Shown one piece after another: positions 55,833-64,000 of a DNA stretch of 64,000 nt. The stretch is from Brachyspira murdochii DSM 12563. Its GTDB lineage: Bacteria > Spirochaetota > Brachyspiria > Brachyspirales > Brachyspiraceae. The notes below the pieces were generated by a model. It saw only the letters and a program-made list of their open reading frames with translations, was not told where the DNA came from and made no database searches. Within the stretch, counting starts at the first letter, position 1. Each line of letters starts with the position of its first letter. Position numbers and translations under genes: made by a program. Location of the stretch: positions 2,479,510 to 2,543,509 of the forward strand of contig NC_014150.1 of the NCBI RefSeq assembly GCF_000092845.1, written 5' to 3'.

Positions 55833-56297
55833 ATGTATTATATTCTAAATAAAGGTGAAATATTTTCTAATATTATGTCTAGTAAAAAATTTAAACTTAA
55901 AGAAGAAAAAGCAATATTTGCTGATATTAGGTCTGCTATATCAATAGCAATATTTGACAGTGAAATTAGTAATTATGACGGCAGCGTTGATACTGATGTA
56001 AGACGTGCTGTTATGTATAATAAAATAGTATTTGAAAATTTAGTGAAACGCTTATTTTCATATCAGGCAAGCAGAGAAGACAAAAAGGATAAATTAAAAG
56101 AACTCTCACTTATAAAAATGATAAAAAATGATACTTTATCATTATCAAAGGAAAGACTGTACTATATAGAAAATCCTGATGAAAAAACATTTGAGTTTTT
56201 AAATGATGTTTTGGATAAAAATAAAAAGGTAAGAGGATATAGTGAGTATATACTTTACTCCCTATTTAATCATTATTTTGACTATATAAAAAATTGA
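55833..56297 (+). CDS. hypothetical protein
   Basis: 154 residues (or 140 from ATG 55875), soluble, mostly helical, rich in Lys/Asp/Glu (SSKKFKLKEEKAIFADIRSAISIAIFDSEI; ASREDKKDKLKELSLIKMIKND). No recognised motif. Neither candidate start has an ideally placed ribosome-binding site, so the start is uncertain. It lies 48 bases before the large DGS-repeat gene. Confidence 0.55.
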   Translation: MYYILNKGEIFSNIMSSKKFKLKEEKAIFADIRSAISIAIFDSEISNYDGSVDTDVRRAVMYNKIVFENLVKRLFSYQASREDKKDKLKELSLIKMIKNDTLSLSKERLYYIENPDEKTFEFLNDVLDKNKKVRGYSEYILYSLFNHYFDYIKN

Positions 56298-56345
56298 TAG
56301 TTTTAAATATTATCCTTTAAAATAAATAAAGAGGATTATATTATT

Positions 56346-59186
56346 ATGAAAAAACTTCTTATAATATTTAGTATTTTTATATCATTATCATCATTATTTG
56401 CACAAAATGTTGCTCCTAATGATGAAAGAAATATAGACAGAGAATTTTATAATGCTGAAAAACTTTTCTTCCAAAAAAAATATAATTTTGCAAGAGAGGC
56501 TTTTCTTTTATATTTGAAAAGAAGACCATTATCTACAAATGATATGCTTTACTACTATATAGGAGCATGCTATTTTCAAGATAAACAGTATCAAAATGCA
56601 ATAGATTATTATAAATTAGCCTTTGATATAAATGATTCTTATTCATACTGCAACAATATAGCAAACTCATACTATCAATTAAAAAATTATGAGGATGCTC
56701 TTCTTTGGTATAACAGATCTATTGAGCGTCTTTATTCTCCATATACTACTAAATTAAATTATGAAGTTTTAACAAATTATACAGTTTCTCAAAATATTGT
56801 AACTAATACAGTATTTATTTTTAATGTTGATGAAGTCTCTTCAAATGAGTCAATAACAAATTTATCATTAACCAATGAACTATCAACTAATACATATTTG
56901 ACTGCAGAATCTCCTACTAACGATATGACTATATTATCAACTAATTCATCAGCTGATAATATAGTATCTACTAATACTGCATCAACCAATACAATATCTT
57001 CAAACTATATATCAGATGCAATAAATAATCTTAATCAGGCAAATGAAAATATAAAAAATACTATAGATAATACATTTACAAAATTACCTTTGTTTACAAA
57101 TGTTGTTATTACAAATACATACACAAATAATTATGAGTTTACTAATACAACAGTAATATTTGAAGCAAATACAAATTTTAGCATTGAAGTTGTAGACCCA
57201 TTATCATCTTCAACTTCTCTTCCTCCAGACAGTGTTACTAATGAGGCAGGCGATTCAAATACTGTTACTTTAAATACAAACTCTACTGTTACGGGCTCTA
57301 CATATGTTATAACAGAAGAAAATCCATATACTGTAACAAATATAGTTGTAATGACTAATGTTATGGATACAAATGGTAATATGATAGAGATAAAAACTAA
57401 TGTAGCATCTGTTGATGAATATAACAGCTGGGCTTTGTATTACAGTGCATATCTTAATATGGGGCATACTTTCCTAGCACTTGGAGAGATAACCAATGCT
57501 GCTATTTCATATGAGATATTTTTAACTAATGTAGGAAATGACTATTATCAAAAAGAATCATTAGAAAGAGTTATATCTCTTATAAGAAGCAATGATACAT
57601 CTATAAAATTTATGCCTTTTACAAATAATTATAGAGTAAATACTAATAATGACGGAAGCATCACTACAGAAAGTATATCTCCAAATTTTGATTATGAAAG
57701 AGAGACAATATATCCTAATGGTGTTAGAATAATTTATGAAAATGGAAAAATAGAAAGAACAAAAATGTATTCAAATAATTATGAAGTTTCTGATATAATT
57801 TATCCATACGGAAAAAGAGAAATAGAAACTGTTTTTGAAAACGGTGATAAAAGAATAGAAACTTATATGATAGATAATTCTAAATCTATTAATACAAAAA
57901 CCTCATCAGGCGATACTTATGAATATACTTTATACCCAGACGGTTCTTTTATAAATAGAAAAACTTTAGACAGCAATAAAGCATTTGTTGTAGAGAGATC
58001 TGACGGCTCTATTACTACAAACTATAAAGATGATAACGGATCATTTTTCTATACTAGGAGTTTGGATGGAACGGAAGTAAAAAGAACTGAAGATAATTCT
58101 GGAAATATAGTAACAGAAACAAAACGCATTGACGGGGCTTTAATCGTAAAAACAGAAAATCCAGACGGAAGTTATGTTGTAGTGGCAAATTATATAGACG
58201 GAAGTATAGGAACTACAACTGTAGATACTAATGGCACAAGCAGTTTAAAAGTAGTTTATCCGGACGGAAGAGTAGAAGAGAGAAACTCAACTGGAGCGGG
58301 AGCTGGTACATTTTCATATAATGTTAAAGCTGATGACGGAAGTATTATTACAAAAACGTATAATGATGACGGTTCTTTCACTGTTGTAACCAAAAAAGTT
58401 GATGGTACTATTATTACTGATACGGTATCTGATGACACTATAAGCGAAATAAAAATGCCGGACGGTACTGTTATAAAAAGAATAATAAGAGAGGACGGTT
58501 CAAGAGAAACTACAACTATTAATAGAGATTCAAGCACTATAACCGAAGTTGTATCAGCAGATTCAAGCAGTATTACAACTACAGTAAAACCAGATGGATC
58601 TATTACAATAACTACAAGAGATACTGCAGGTAATACAGAAACTACTACAACAGAAGCTGACGGAAGCACTTCTACATCAAAAACTTATATAGATGGAAGA
58701 AGTTCTTTAAATGAAGTAAGAGCTGACGGCGTTACTATAGATATGGAAAATGACGGCAGAAATAAAACAACTACAGCAAGGGATTCTGAAGGTTATGTTC
58801 TTGAAATGAAGCAGTATAGAAATGAAGACCCTGAAATAACATTGCTTGATGCTTTGGGAGAAACTGTTGATATTGAAACTGCGAAAATGGTTATAAGAAG
58901 AATGGATTTAAGTATTAGGGCGGAAGATATTGATAATCTTAAATTGCCTCCTAAAGAAGAGCCGGCATCAAATGAAATAGTTACAAGCCCTACAGATGAT
59001 ACAGCTGAAACTATTACAGATGAGACAACTGTAGCTGATGATACTGCAACAGATGAAACAATAACAGGAGAGGAAACAACAACTACTGATGATACAGTAA
59101 CAGAAGACACTGCAGCAAATGAAACTGATACAGAAGATACAACGGATAATGATACCGCAGAAAATGCTCCAGACGCTGTAAATTAA
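56346..59186 (+). CDS. exported TPR protein with DGS-type repeats and acidic tail
   Basis: 946 residues. Order: signal peptide (~20, SSLFAQ); TPR units at about 25-125 (AREAFLLYLKRRPLS, YYIGACYFQDKQYQNAIDYYKLAFD, NIANSYYQLKNYEDALLWYNRSIERL); a Thr/Asn/Ser-rich linker with recurring TNT and TNxxS motifs; a short second helical part near 360-410; about fifteen short beta-like repeats at ~430-790 built around (P)DGS or (D)DGT with a Thr-rich strand (LYPDGSFINR, NPDGSYVVVANYIDGSIGTT, MPDGTVIKR); then a Thr/Asp/Glu tail. The repeats resemble MORN/YD-like modules. Location is periplasmic or surface. No named family. Confidence 0.7.
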   Translation: MKKLLIIFSIFISLSSLFAQNVAPNDERNIDREFYNAEKLFFQKKYNFAREAFLLYLKRRPLSTNDMLYYYIGACYFQDKQYQNAIDYYKLAFDINDSYSYCNNIANSYYQLKNYEDALLWYNRSIERLYSPYTTKLNYEVLTNYTVSQNIVTNTVFIFNVDEVSSNESITNLSLTNELSTNTYLTAESPTNDMTILSTNSSADNIVSTNTASTNTISSNYISDAINNLNQANENIKNTIDNTFTKLPLFTNVVITNTYTNNYEFTNTTVIFEANTNFSIEVVDPLSSSTSLPPDSVTNEAGDSNTVTLNTNSTVTGSTYVITEENPYTVTNIVVMTNVMDTNGNMIEIKTNVASVDEYNSWALYYSAYLNMGHTFLALGEITNAAISYEIFLTNVGNDYYQKESLERVISLIRSNDTSIKFMPFTNNYRVNTNNDGSITTESISPNFDYERETIYPNGVRIIYENGKIERTKMYSNNYEVSDIIYPYGKREIETVFENGDKRIETYMIDNSKSINTKTSSGDTYEYTLYPDGSFINRKTLDSNKAFVVERSDGSITTNYKDDNGSFFYTRSLDGTEVKRTEDNSGNIVTETKRIDGALIVKTENPDGSYVVVANYIDGSIGTTTVDTNGTSSLKVVYPDGRVEERNSTGAGAGTFSYNVKADDGSIITKTYNDDGSFTVVTKKVDGTIITDTVSDDTISEIKMPDGTVIKRIIREDGSRETTTINRDSSTITEVVSADSSSITTTVKPDGSITITTRDTAGNTETTTTEADGSTSTSKTYIDGRSSLNEVRADGVTIDMENDGRNKTTTARDSEGYVLEMKQYRNEDPEITLLDALGETVDIETAKMVIRRMDLSIRAEDIDNLKLPPKEEPASNEIVTSPTDDTAETITDETTVADDTATDETITGEETTTTDDTVTEDTAANETDTEDTTDNDTAENAPDAVN

Positions 59187-59224
59187 AATATCACTAATAC
59201 CACTTTAAAATATAAATTATTTTT

Positions 59225-59260
59225 AAGAGCTATGCATTATTGTCATGGCTCTTTTTATTT
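59225..59260 (+). terminator. terminator of the DGS-repeat gene
   Basis: AAGAGCTATG (59225-59234) pairs with CATGGCTCTT (59244-59253), followed by TTTTT. Confidence 0.82.
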
Positions 59261-59269
59261 TAAAAATTA

Positions 59270-59600
59270 TATATACTGGAACAATTTCATTTTGTCAAAT
59301 AATGCACTTTATATGGAATTATCAGCTTTTTTGTTGCGATTTCGTAAAAGTTTTTATACTTCATATACGCTCACAAAAAACTTAATTGCTAGAACTTTAC
59401 TTTTAAATATATGTATCAAATGTAGGCTATACCTAAATTTAAACTAAAAATGCAGTATTTTTTTTGCTGCTGATGCCTGTACATGGTTCTTTGTGCAGAT
59501 AGCGTACAAAATAACTGGGGTACAACTGTGTGGTTCTCAGCAAAGCCGCGAAAATATTTATAATTTAAAAGACTAATCTTGACAAACTTATATAAACAAT
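59270..59600. repeat. intergenic inverted-end element, copy C
   Basis: The left end TATATACTGGAACAATTTCA then TTTTGTCAAA (59270-59299) is related to the left end of copy B, and the right part GACTAATCTTGACAAACTTA (59571-59590) to the right end of copy A. Inside lies TATACCTAAATTTAAACTAA followed by AAATGCAG (59428-59455), also found in part in copy A. A GC-richer centre (59465-59560) has no intact open frame. Confidence 0.55.
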
Positions 59601-59688
59601 TTGTCATAGAATATTAGATAATTATTATAAATCACTAAATTTATTTAAACTTTACGGCAAAATAATTATTAAAAACATTTACGGTTAA

Positions 59689-60012
59689 TTAAATAAAAAC
59701 TAAAAGTAAATTTGAAATACCATTTTCTGCAATGCCTATCATAGAATGCACAGAATGCGGTCTTACTCTTATAATATCGCCTTCTTCTAAATCCACAATT
59801 TCTTCTTCTACTACATATCTTACTTTACCTTTTAATACTATTACCATTTCTTCAGAAGGGTGCTCATGATATGGTATAAGCTGATTAGATTTTTGGGCTA
59901 TTGCATAAACCGTGTAGCCTTTATCCGATAAAGTTTCTATTAATCTTTCATCATCCTTTACACAGTCAAATTCTCTTTCAGTTGTTGATTTGTAATAGTA
60001 TTGTTCAGTCAT
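59689..60012 (-). CDS. small cupin-domain protein
   Basis: A 107-residue single-domain cupin. Seen: LIPYHEHPSEEMVIVLKGKVRYVV (metal ligands His, His, Glu) and EEGDIIRVRPHSVHSM with the fourth His. Such small cupins bind metal and a small ligand; the substrate is unknown. The start MTEQYYYK at 60012 has GAGGTG upstream; an ATG four codons earlier would overlap that site. Confidence 0.85.
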   Translation of the reverse strand: MTEQYYYKSTTEREFDCVKDDERLIETLSDKGYTVYAIAQKSNQLIPYHEHPSEEMVIVLKGKVRYVVEEEIVDLEEGDIIRVRPHSVHSMIGIAENGISNLLLVFI

Positions 60013-60101
60013 TGTACACCTCATTATTATAATATAATTTCGGCTTATAAATCATAAAATTGAATTTATACAAAAATACATTTATACGAAAACTTGTGTT
60101 T

Positions 60102-62786
60102 TTATATCATATTTTTCCATTTATTAATTAAATTTATAGCATCAATTGGGGTAATATTATTTATATTTAATTCTTTAATTTCTTTTTCTATTTCGCTTTC
60201 TTTTGTTTTTTCTTCTATTATGTAGTCATTATTTGTATTGTCATAAAATGGAAGTATATCCTTTGATTTTTGAGTATTTAATTCTATATTTTCAACTTGT
60301 ATGCCTGCCTCCGTTTCAAGTTTTTTTAATATCTCACTTGCTCTTCTTATAACCTTATTAGGAGCTCCTGCTATTTTTGCTGCATATATTCCGTAGCTTG
60401 ACTGTGCTGCTCCTTCTGTAACTTTTTTCATAAATATTATTTCATCTTTATATTCTTCTACTAATACTTTATAGTTTTTAACCCCTTCTAAATCTTCAAG
60501 CATAGTAAGTTCATGGTAATGCGTAGCAAATAGAGTTTTAGCCTTTTTATTTTCTTCATGAACCAAATATTCTACTATAGCCCAAGCAATAGAAAGTCCG
60601 TCATAAGTAGAAGTACCTCGTCCTATTTCGTCCATTATAACAAGGCTTTTGTTGGTACAATGATTAAGTATATATGCTGTTTCATTCATCTCTACCAAAA
60701 AAGTACTTTCACCTCTTGCAATATTGTCGCTTGCCCCAACACGAGTAAATATACGGTCAACTATAGATATCTTAGCACTTGCAGCAGGCACAAATGAGCC
60801 AATCTGAGCAAGAAGCACTATTAAAGCGGTTTGTCTTAAATATGTACTTTTACCGCTCATATTAGGTCCTGTAATTATAAGCATATGCTCATTTTTGCTG
60901 TCTAAATATGTATCGTTTGGAATGAAACTTTCTGTTTTTAGATTGACCTCTACAACTGGGTGTCTTCCTTCTTTTATATCTATTATTCCGTCATCTGTTA
61001 TTATTGGCTTAACATAATTATCCTCTTTAGCAAGGCATGCAAGAGAAGAATAAACATCTATTATAGAAATTACTCTTGCCATTTTTAATATTGAGTTCAA
61101 ATATTCATTGGTTTTGTTTCTTACATTAATAAATATATCATATTCTAATGCGTAACTTTTTTCATTAGCTTCATTAATAATATTTTCATACTCCATTAAT
61201 TTGCTTGTGGTGTATCTTTCACTTCCTATTAATGTTTGTCTTTTGATAAAATCGCTTGGTACTGATGAGGCATTTGCTTTGGTTACTTCTATATAATAGC
61301 CTATAACATTATTGTAGCGTATTTTTAAATTATTTATTCCAGTATCTAATTTATAATTATGCTCAAGTTCTGCTATCCAAGAGCGTCCTTCTCTTCTAGC
61401 TTCATTGTATTTTTTTAATGTCTCATCATAATCATCTTTTATAATGTCGCCTTCATTTATAACTATTTTAGGTTCTTCCAGTATGGCACGTTCTATCAAA
61501 TCAGTAATTATTTTTATATCGTTAACCTCTTCAAAGTTTACATCCTCAAAATTATTCATAGCAAGTTCTGTTATAACCTCAAGTGAAGTTACCAAAAATC
61601 TTTTTAATGATACTAGTTCTTTAGGGTTAATCCTTGAAAGTGCTAGTTTTGATGCAAGTCTTTCTATATCTCCAATATCCTGAAGCAAATCTCTTATTTT
61701 ATACATAAACTTTTGATTTTTATAGAAAAACTCTACATTATCAAGTCTTTTATTTATATCATTAATATTTAATAATGGCTCTACTATTATTCTTTTTAAG
61801 TATCTTGCTCCCATAGAAGTTTTTGTTCTGTCTATAGTGTCAAACAATGTCATTTTATTGTTATCATTTCTTATTGTTTCTAATATTTCCAAACTTGCTA
61901 TAGTAGCATAGTCCAAAGTCATTGAATCTTTTCTATTATATAGTTTAATATTAGATATATGTTCAAGTGAAGTTTTTGAAAGTTCTTGAATATAAAATAT
62001 AGTTGAACCTAAAAGCGATATTAAAAGAGGTTTTTCTTCTATACCAAAACTTTTTAATGACACTGTTTTAAAATGATTAGTTAAAGTTTTGTATGCATAA
62101 GAGTATTCAGCAGTATAATTTGCCGTTGTACTATAAAATATATTTGAAAACTTATTTTTTATCTCTTTTATAATTATACTTTCTGAAACGGATTCTATAG
62201 TCATAATCTCTTTTGGAGAAAATCTTATAATCTCTTCTATAAGTTCATTAATAATTTCTTTTACAGCTTCATTTTGATTTTCTAAATTAGAGTTTATTTC
62301 TGAAGCGTAAAGCTCGCCTGTAGAAATATCGCATATAGATAAAGCTGCATTTTTTTCGCTTTTTGAAACTATTATAGAGGCTAGATAATTATTGCTTTTT
62401 GATTCTAAATATTTATTTTCTGAAATAGTACCCGGTGTTATAACCTGAGTAACTTCTCTTTTTACAATACCTTTTGCTGTTTTTGGGTCTTCCATTTGAT
62501 CGCATATAGCAATTTTCATTCCAGATTTAACTAACTTTGATAAATAGTTATCTATTGCATGATAAGGAACTCCAGCCATAGGTACATTAGCTCTTTTGGT
62601 GAGGGTAAGTCCTAATATATCTGACACTACTTTTGCATCATCAAAAAATACTTCATAAAAATCACCCATTCTAAAAAGTAGTATGCTGTCATTATATTTA
62701 TCTTTAATTTCTTTATACTGCCTCATCATAGGGGTGAGTTTTTGAGTTTCTTCTTTATTATCGCTTCCAAAAAATGTTTCCTGCAT
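60102..62786 (-). CDS. mutS: DNA mismatch repair protein MutS
   Basis: Recognises mismatches and small loops and starts repair with MutL. 894 residues, all MutS1 domains. Seen: MMRQYKEIKDKYNDSILLFRMGDFYEVFFDDA (mismatch-stacking Phe and Glu), VPMAGVPYHA, a lever/clamp region with ERYTTSKLMEYE, Walker A GPNMSGKST near residue 640, SLVIMDEIGRGTSTYDGLSIAWA (Walker B and signature) and a C-terminal extension. The ribosome-binding site is weak. No mutL in the window. Confidence 0.96.
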   Translation of the reverse strand: MQETFFGSDNKEETQKLTPMMRQYKEIKDKYNDSILLFRMGDFYEVFFDDAKVVSDILGLTLTKRANVPMAGVPYHAIDNYLSKLVKSGMKIAICDQMEDPKTAKGIVKREVTQVITPGTISENKYLESKSNNYLASIIVSKSEKNAALSICDISTGELYASEINSNLENQNEAVKEIINELIEEIIRFSPKEIMTIESVSESIIIKEIKNKFSNIFYSTTANYTAEYSYAYKTLTNHFKTVSLKSFGIEEKPLLISLLGSTIFYIQELSKTSLEHISNIKLYNRKDSMTLDYATIASLEILETIRNDNNKMTLFDTIDRTKTSMGARYLKRIIVEPLLNINDINKRLDNVEFFYKNQKFMYKIRDLLQDIGDIERLASKLALSRINPKELVSLKRFLVTSLEVITELAMNNFEDVNFEEVNDIKIITDLIERAILEEPKIVINEGDIIKDDYDETLKKYNEARREGRSWIAELEHNYKLDTGINNLKIRYNNVIGYYIEVTKANASSVPSDFIKRQTLIGSERYTTSKLMEYENIINEANEKSYALEYDIFINVRNKTNEYLNSILKMARVISIIDVYSSLACLAKEDNYVKPIITDDGIIDIKEGRHPVVEVNLKTESFIPNDTYLDSKNEHMLIITGPNMSGKSTYLRQTALIVLLAQIGSFVPAASAKISIVDRIFTRVGASDNIARGESTFLVEMNETAYILNHCTNKSLVIMDEIGRGTSTYDGLSIAWAIVEYLVHEENKKAKTLFATHYHELTMLEDLEGVKNYKVLVEEYKDEIIFMKKVTEGAAQSSYGIYAAKIAGAPNKVIRRASEILKKLETEAGIQVENIELNTQKSKDILPFYDNTNNDYIIEEKTKESEIEKEIKELNINNITPIDAINLINKWKNMI

Positions 62787-62904
62787 TATATTTATCCGTT
62801 TATAATTTTTTAATTAGTATAATATATTTTTATTCTTTAATCAAATTTGAATCAAACTATGATTAAAAAATATGAAATTAAAAGATTATAGGCATTAATA
62901 AATT

Positions 62905-62925
62905 GGGTTTTGAAACAAGTATAAT
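62905..62925 (+). repeat. copy of the AGTTTTGAAACAAGT motif
   Basis: GGGTTTTGAAACAAGTATAA lies eight bases from the end of the membrane-protein gene. It matches the motif copies at 22778 and 50151 in 14 of 15 core bases and shares the following TATAAT with the variant at 51359. Confidence 0.5.
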
Positions 62926-62932
62926 GTAGATT

Positions 62933-63766
62933 TTATAAATATGAATATGCTTTTATATAATTGGCTAATAAAAGAGAAATAATAAATGATAATAATATTA
63001 TTATAGAAATTATAATAAACATTTGGATTTTAAATGTAAAGAAAATAGTTATTACAATAAAAGATATTATTAATGAAAAAATCAAAGATATTATATAAGC
63101 AATATTTACAAATATAAATCTGCTCCAAGGATTCATAAACTTAGATGACATTATATTAAAAACTGATAGTATAGCTGATGACAATAAAGAGTTTGATATA
63201 CTTAATAAAATAATAATGTATTTAGCTTCATAAAATAAATATAATGATATAAAAGCCGATGTATAGAGAAATGATATTAATAATATATTTGAAATAGATT
63301 TAATACTAAAAAAGCGTTTATCTCCATTTATAAAAATTTTTTCTAATATGAAATATACTGTATTAGCTAGTATTATAGAAATAAAATTCATAATAGGAAG
63401 AAGTGCGTATATATAATTAAATACTACTGATTTATTAAAAACATTTTTTGTAATTAAAATATATAAAATTAATGATATAACAAAACCAATAAAAGAAAAT
63501 AGAGTTTTATTTTTAATTTCTTTCTTGTAATTTTTAAAAATATTAGTATAAACTGTACGGGAATTGATAAACATGAATACTGAAAATAAACTAAATAAAT
63601 ATACGGCATTAAATATTATATTTATATTGAGTAATGCTGTTAAATTTATTAAAGCTGATATTAAAGAGATTATTAAATTAACTCTTCCTTTGTATTTATA
63701 TATTGGAGATGCATATTTGTTCATAATATTATTATATACTTTTTTAAAAGTAAAAATTTTCAGCAT
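62933..63766 (-). CDS. polytopic membrane protein of unknown function
   Basis: 277 residues (263 if started at the ATG at 63724) with about eight hydrophobic segments, few charged residues, and no motif that I recognise. Neither start has a clear ribosome-binding site. It lies 31 bases from the end of another membrane-protein gene on the same strand, so the two are probably one unit. Composition is strongly Ile/Phe/Ser-biased, as expected for membrane proteins at this G+C. Confidence 0.6.
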   Translation of the reverse strand: MLKIFTFKKVYNNIMNKYASPIYKYKGRVNLIISLISALINLTALLNINIIFNAVYLFSLFSVFMFINSRTVYTNIFKNYKKEIKNKTLFSFIGFVISLILYILITKNVFNKSVVFNYIYALLPIMNFISIILANTVYFILEKIFINGDKRFFSIKSISNILLISFLYTSAFISLYLFYEAKYIIILLSISNSLLSSAILSVFNIMSSKFMNPWSRFIFVNIAYIISLIFSLIISFIVITIFFTFKIQMFIIISIIILLSFIISLLLANYIKAYSYL

Positions 63767-63797
63767 ATATAATTTTAAGCTGCATAATAAAAATCAA

Positions 63798-64000
63798 TTA
63801 TCTGAAAAAACCAGCTATATTTTCAATAAATCCTGATATTGCATAGAATATAAAAGATGGTATAGCAACTATAATTATAAGTAGAAGTATAAAAATAGGG
63901 TATAATATATCATTAAATATTTTACTAAAAATTAATTTTATATTATATGTAAATCCTCCTTGATATGCTTTTTTTCCATTATTATTTTTTATGTTTTTAT
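63798..64000 (-). CDS. membrane protein, C-terminal part (runs off the window)
   Basis: The minus strand is open from the window edge to a stop at 63798-63800. The visible 67 residues read ...NNGKKAYQGGFTYNIKLIFSKI, a membrane segment (YPIFILLLIIIVAIPSFIF), and the end GFIENIAGFFR. The 5' part is outside the window. It resembles the C-terminal membrane part of zinc-ribbon or YIP1-type proteins only in general layout; the family is not assigned. Confidence 0.55.
   Translation of the reverse strand, partial: KNIKNNNGKKAYQGGFTYNIKLIFSKIFNDILYPIFILLLIIIVAIPSFIFYAISGFIENIAGFFR

Noticed and set aside
56900-59180. CRISPR array or DNA tandem repeat in the repetitive gene
   Set aside because: The repetition is at the protein level (DGS/TN motifs) with variable DNA; there are no constant repeats with unique spacers.

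Overview
The window is AT-rich (I estimate under 30% G+C), uses the standard code, and has mostly AAGGA/GGAG ribosome-binding sites. Lipoproteins with short lipoboxes, dispersed ankyrin genes, a TPR/LysM envelope set and family-level protein character all point to an anaerobic intestinal spirochaete, most likely Brachyspira. The genus is inferred from protein character, not from a database match. No rRNA, tRNA, CRISPR array, phage or complete transposase gene was seen.

Layout. 0-1.1 kb: a decayed gene with several frame breaks. 1.1-5.8 kb (-): HAD phosphatase and purL. 6.0-8.1 kb: VOC protein and amidohydrolase lipoprotein. 8.2-10.9 kb: cdaA-cdaR (c-di-AMP synthesis), a NusG-II protein and a Gx-type transporter. 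10.9-12.7 kb (-): LTA-synthase-like enzyme. 12.8-17.3 kb: three tandem paralogue pairs, namely two beta-barrel-like proteins, two lipoproteins with a metzincin-type zinc motif, and two PepSY-like periplasmic proteins. 17.6-25.3 kb: zinc ribbon, ankyrin genes, the PTS-type dihydroxyacetone kinase genes dhaKLM (-), a HEAT protein and a GldA/GldF-like ABC exporter. 25.5-36.2 kb: ferrochelatase, a giant alpha-2-macroglobulin, META lipoprotein, and TPR/LysM envelope proteins. 36.3-39.7 kb: two cyclophilins, GltS, SanA/YdcF. 39.8-48.2 kb: branched-chain amino acid genes ilvB-ilvN-ilvC-leuA-leuC-leuD-leuB. 48.3-64 kb: pgeF, a 51-residue orphan gene, ispG, a GyrI-like protein, rdgB, cstA, a TPR protein with DGS repeats, cupin, mutS and membrane proteins.

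The most interesting signals lie between the annotated genes. Upstream of ilvB is a 49-codon leader peptide with a strong ribosome-binding site, whose last 18 residues include 13 Ile/Leu/Val, with Leu encoded by five different codons. This looks like a branched-chain amino acid attenuator, although no classical terminator follows it. A hairpin with a T-tract between leuA and leuC, and a repeat element between ilvC and leuA, divide the operon further. A family of roughly 260-340 bp intergenic elements with related inverted ends (GTATATACTG...AGTTTGTCA) occurs at about 43.4, 51.5 and 59.3 kb. A second 17-bp motif (AGTTTTGAAACAAGTCT) recurs in several gaps and brackets a roughly 200-bp element at 50 kb. 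The cdaA promoter is so close to the ATG that its mRNA is probably leaderless, and a perfect 14-bp palindrome lies between the -35 and -10 of the outer-membrane/metzincin operon.
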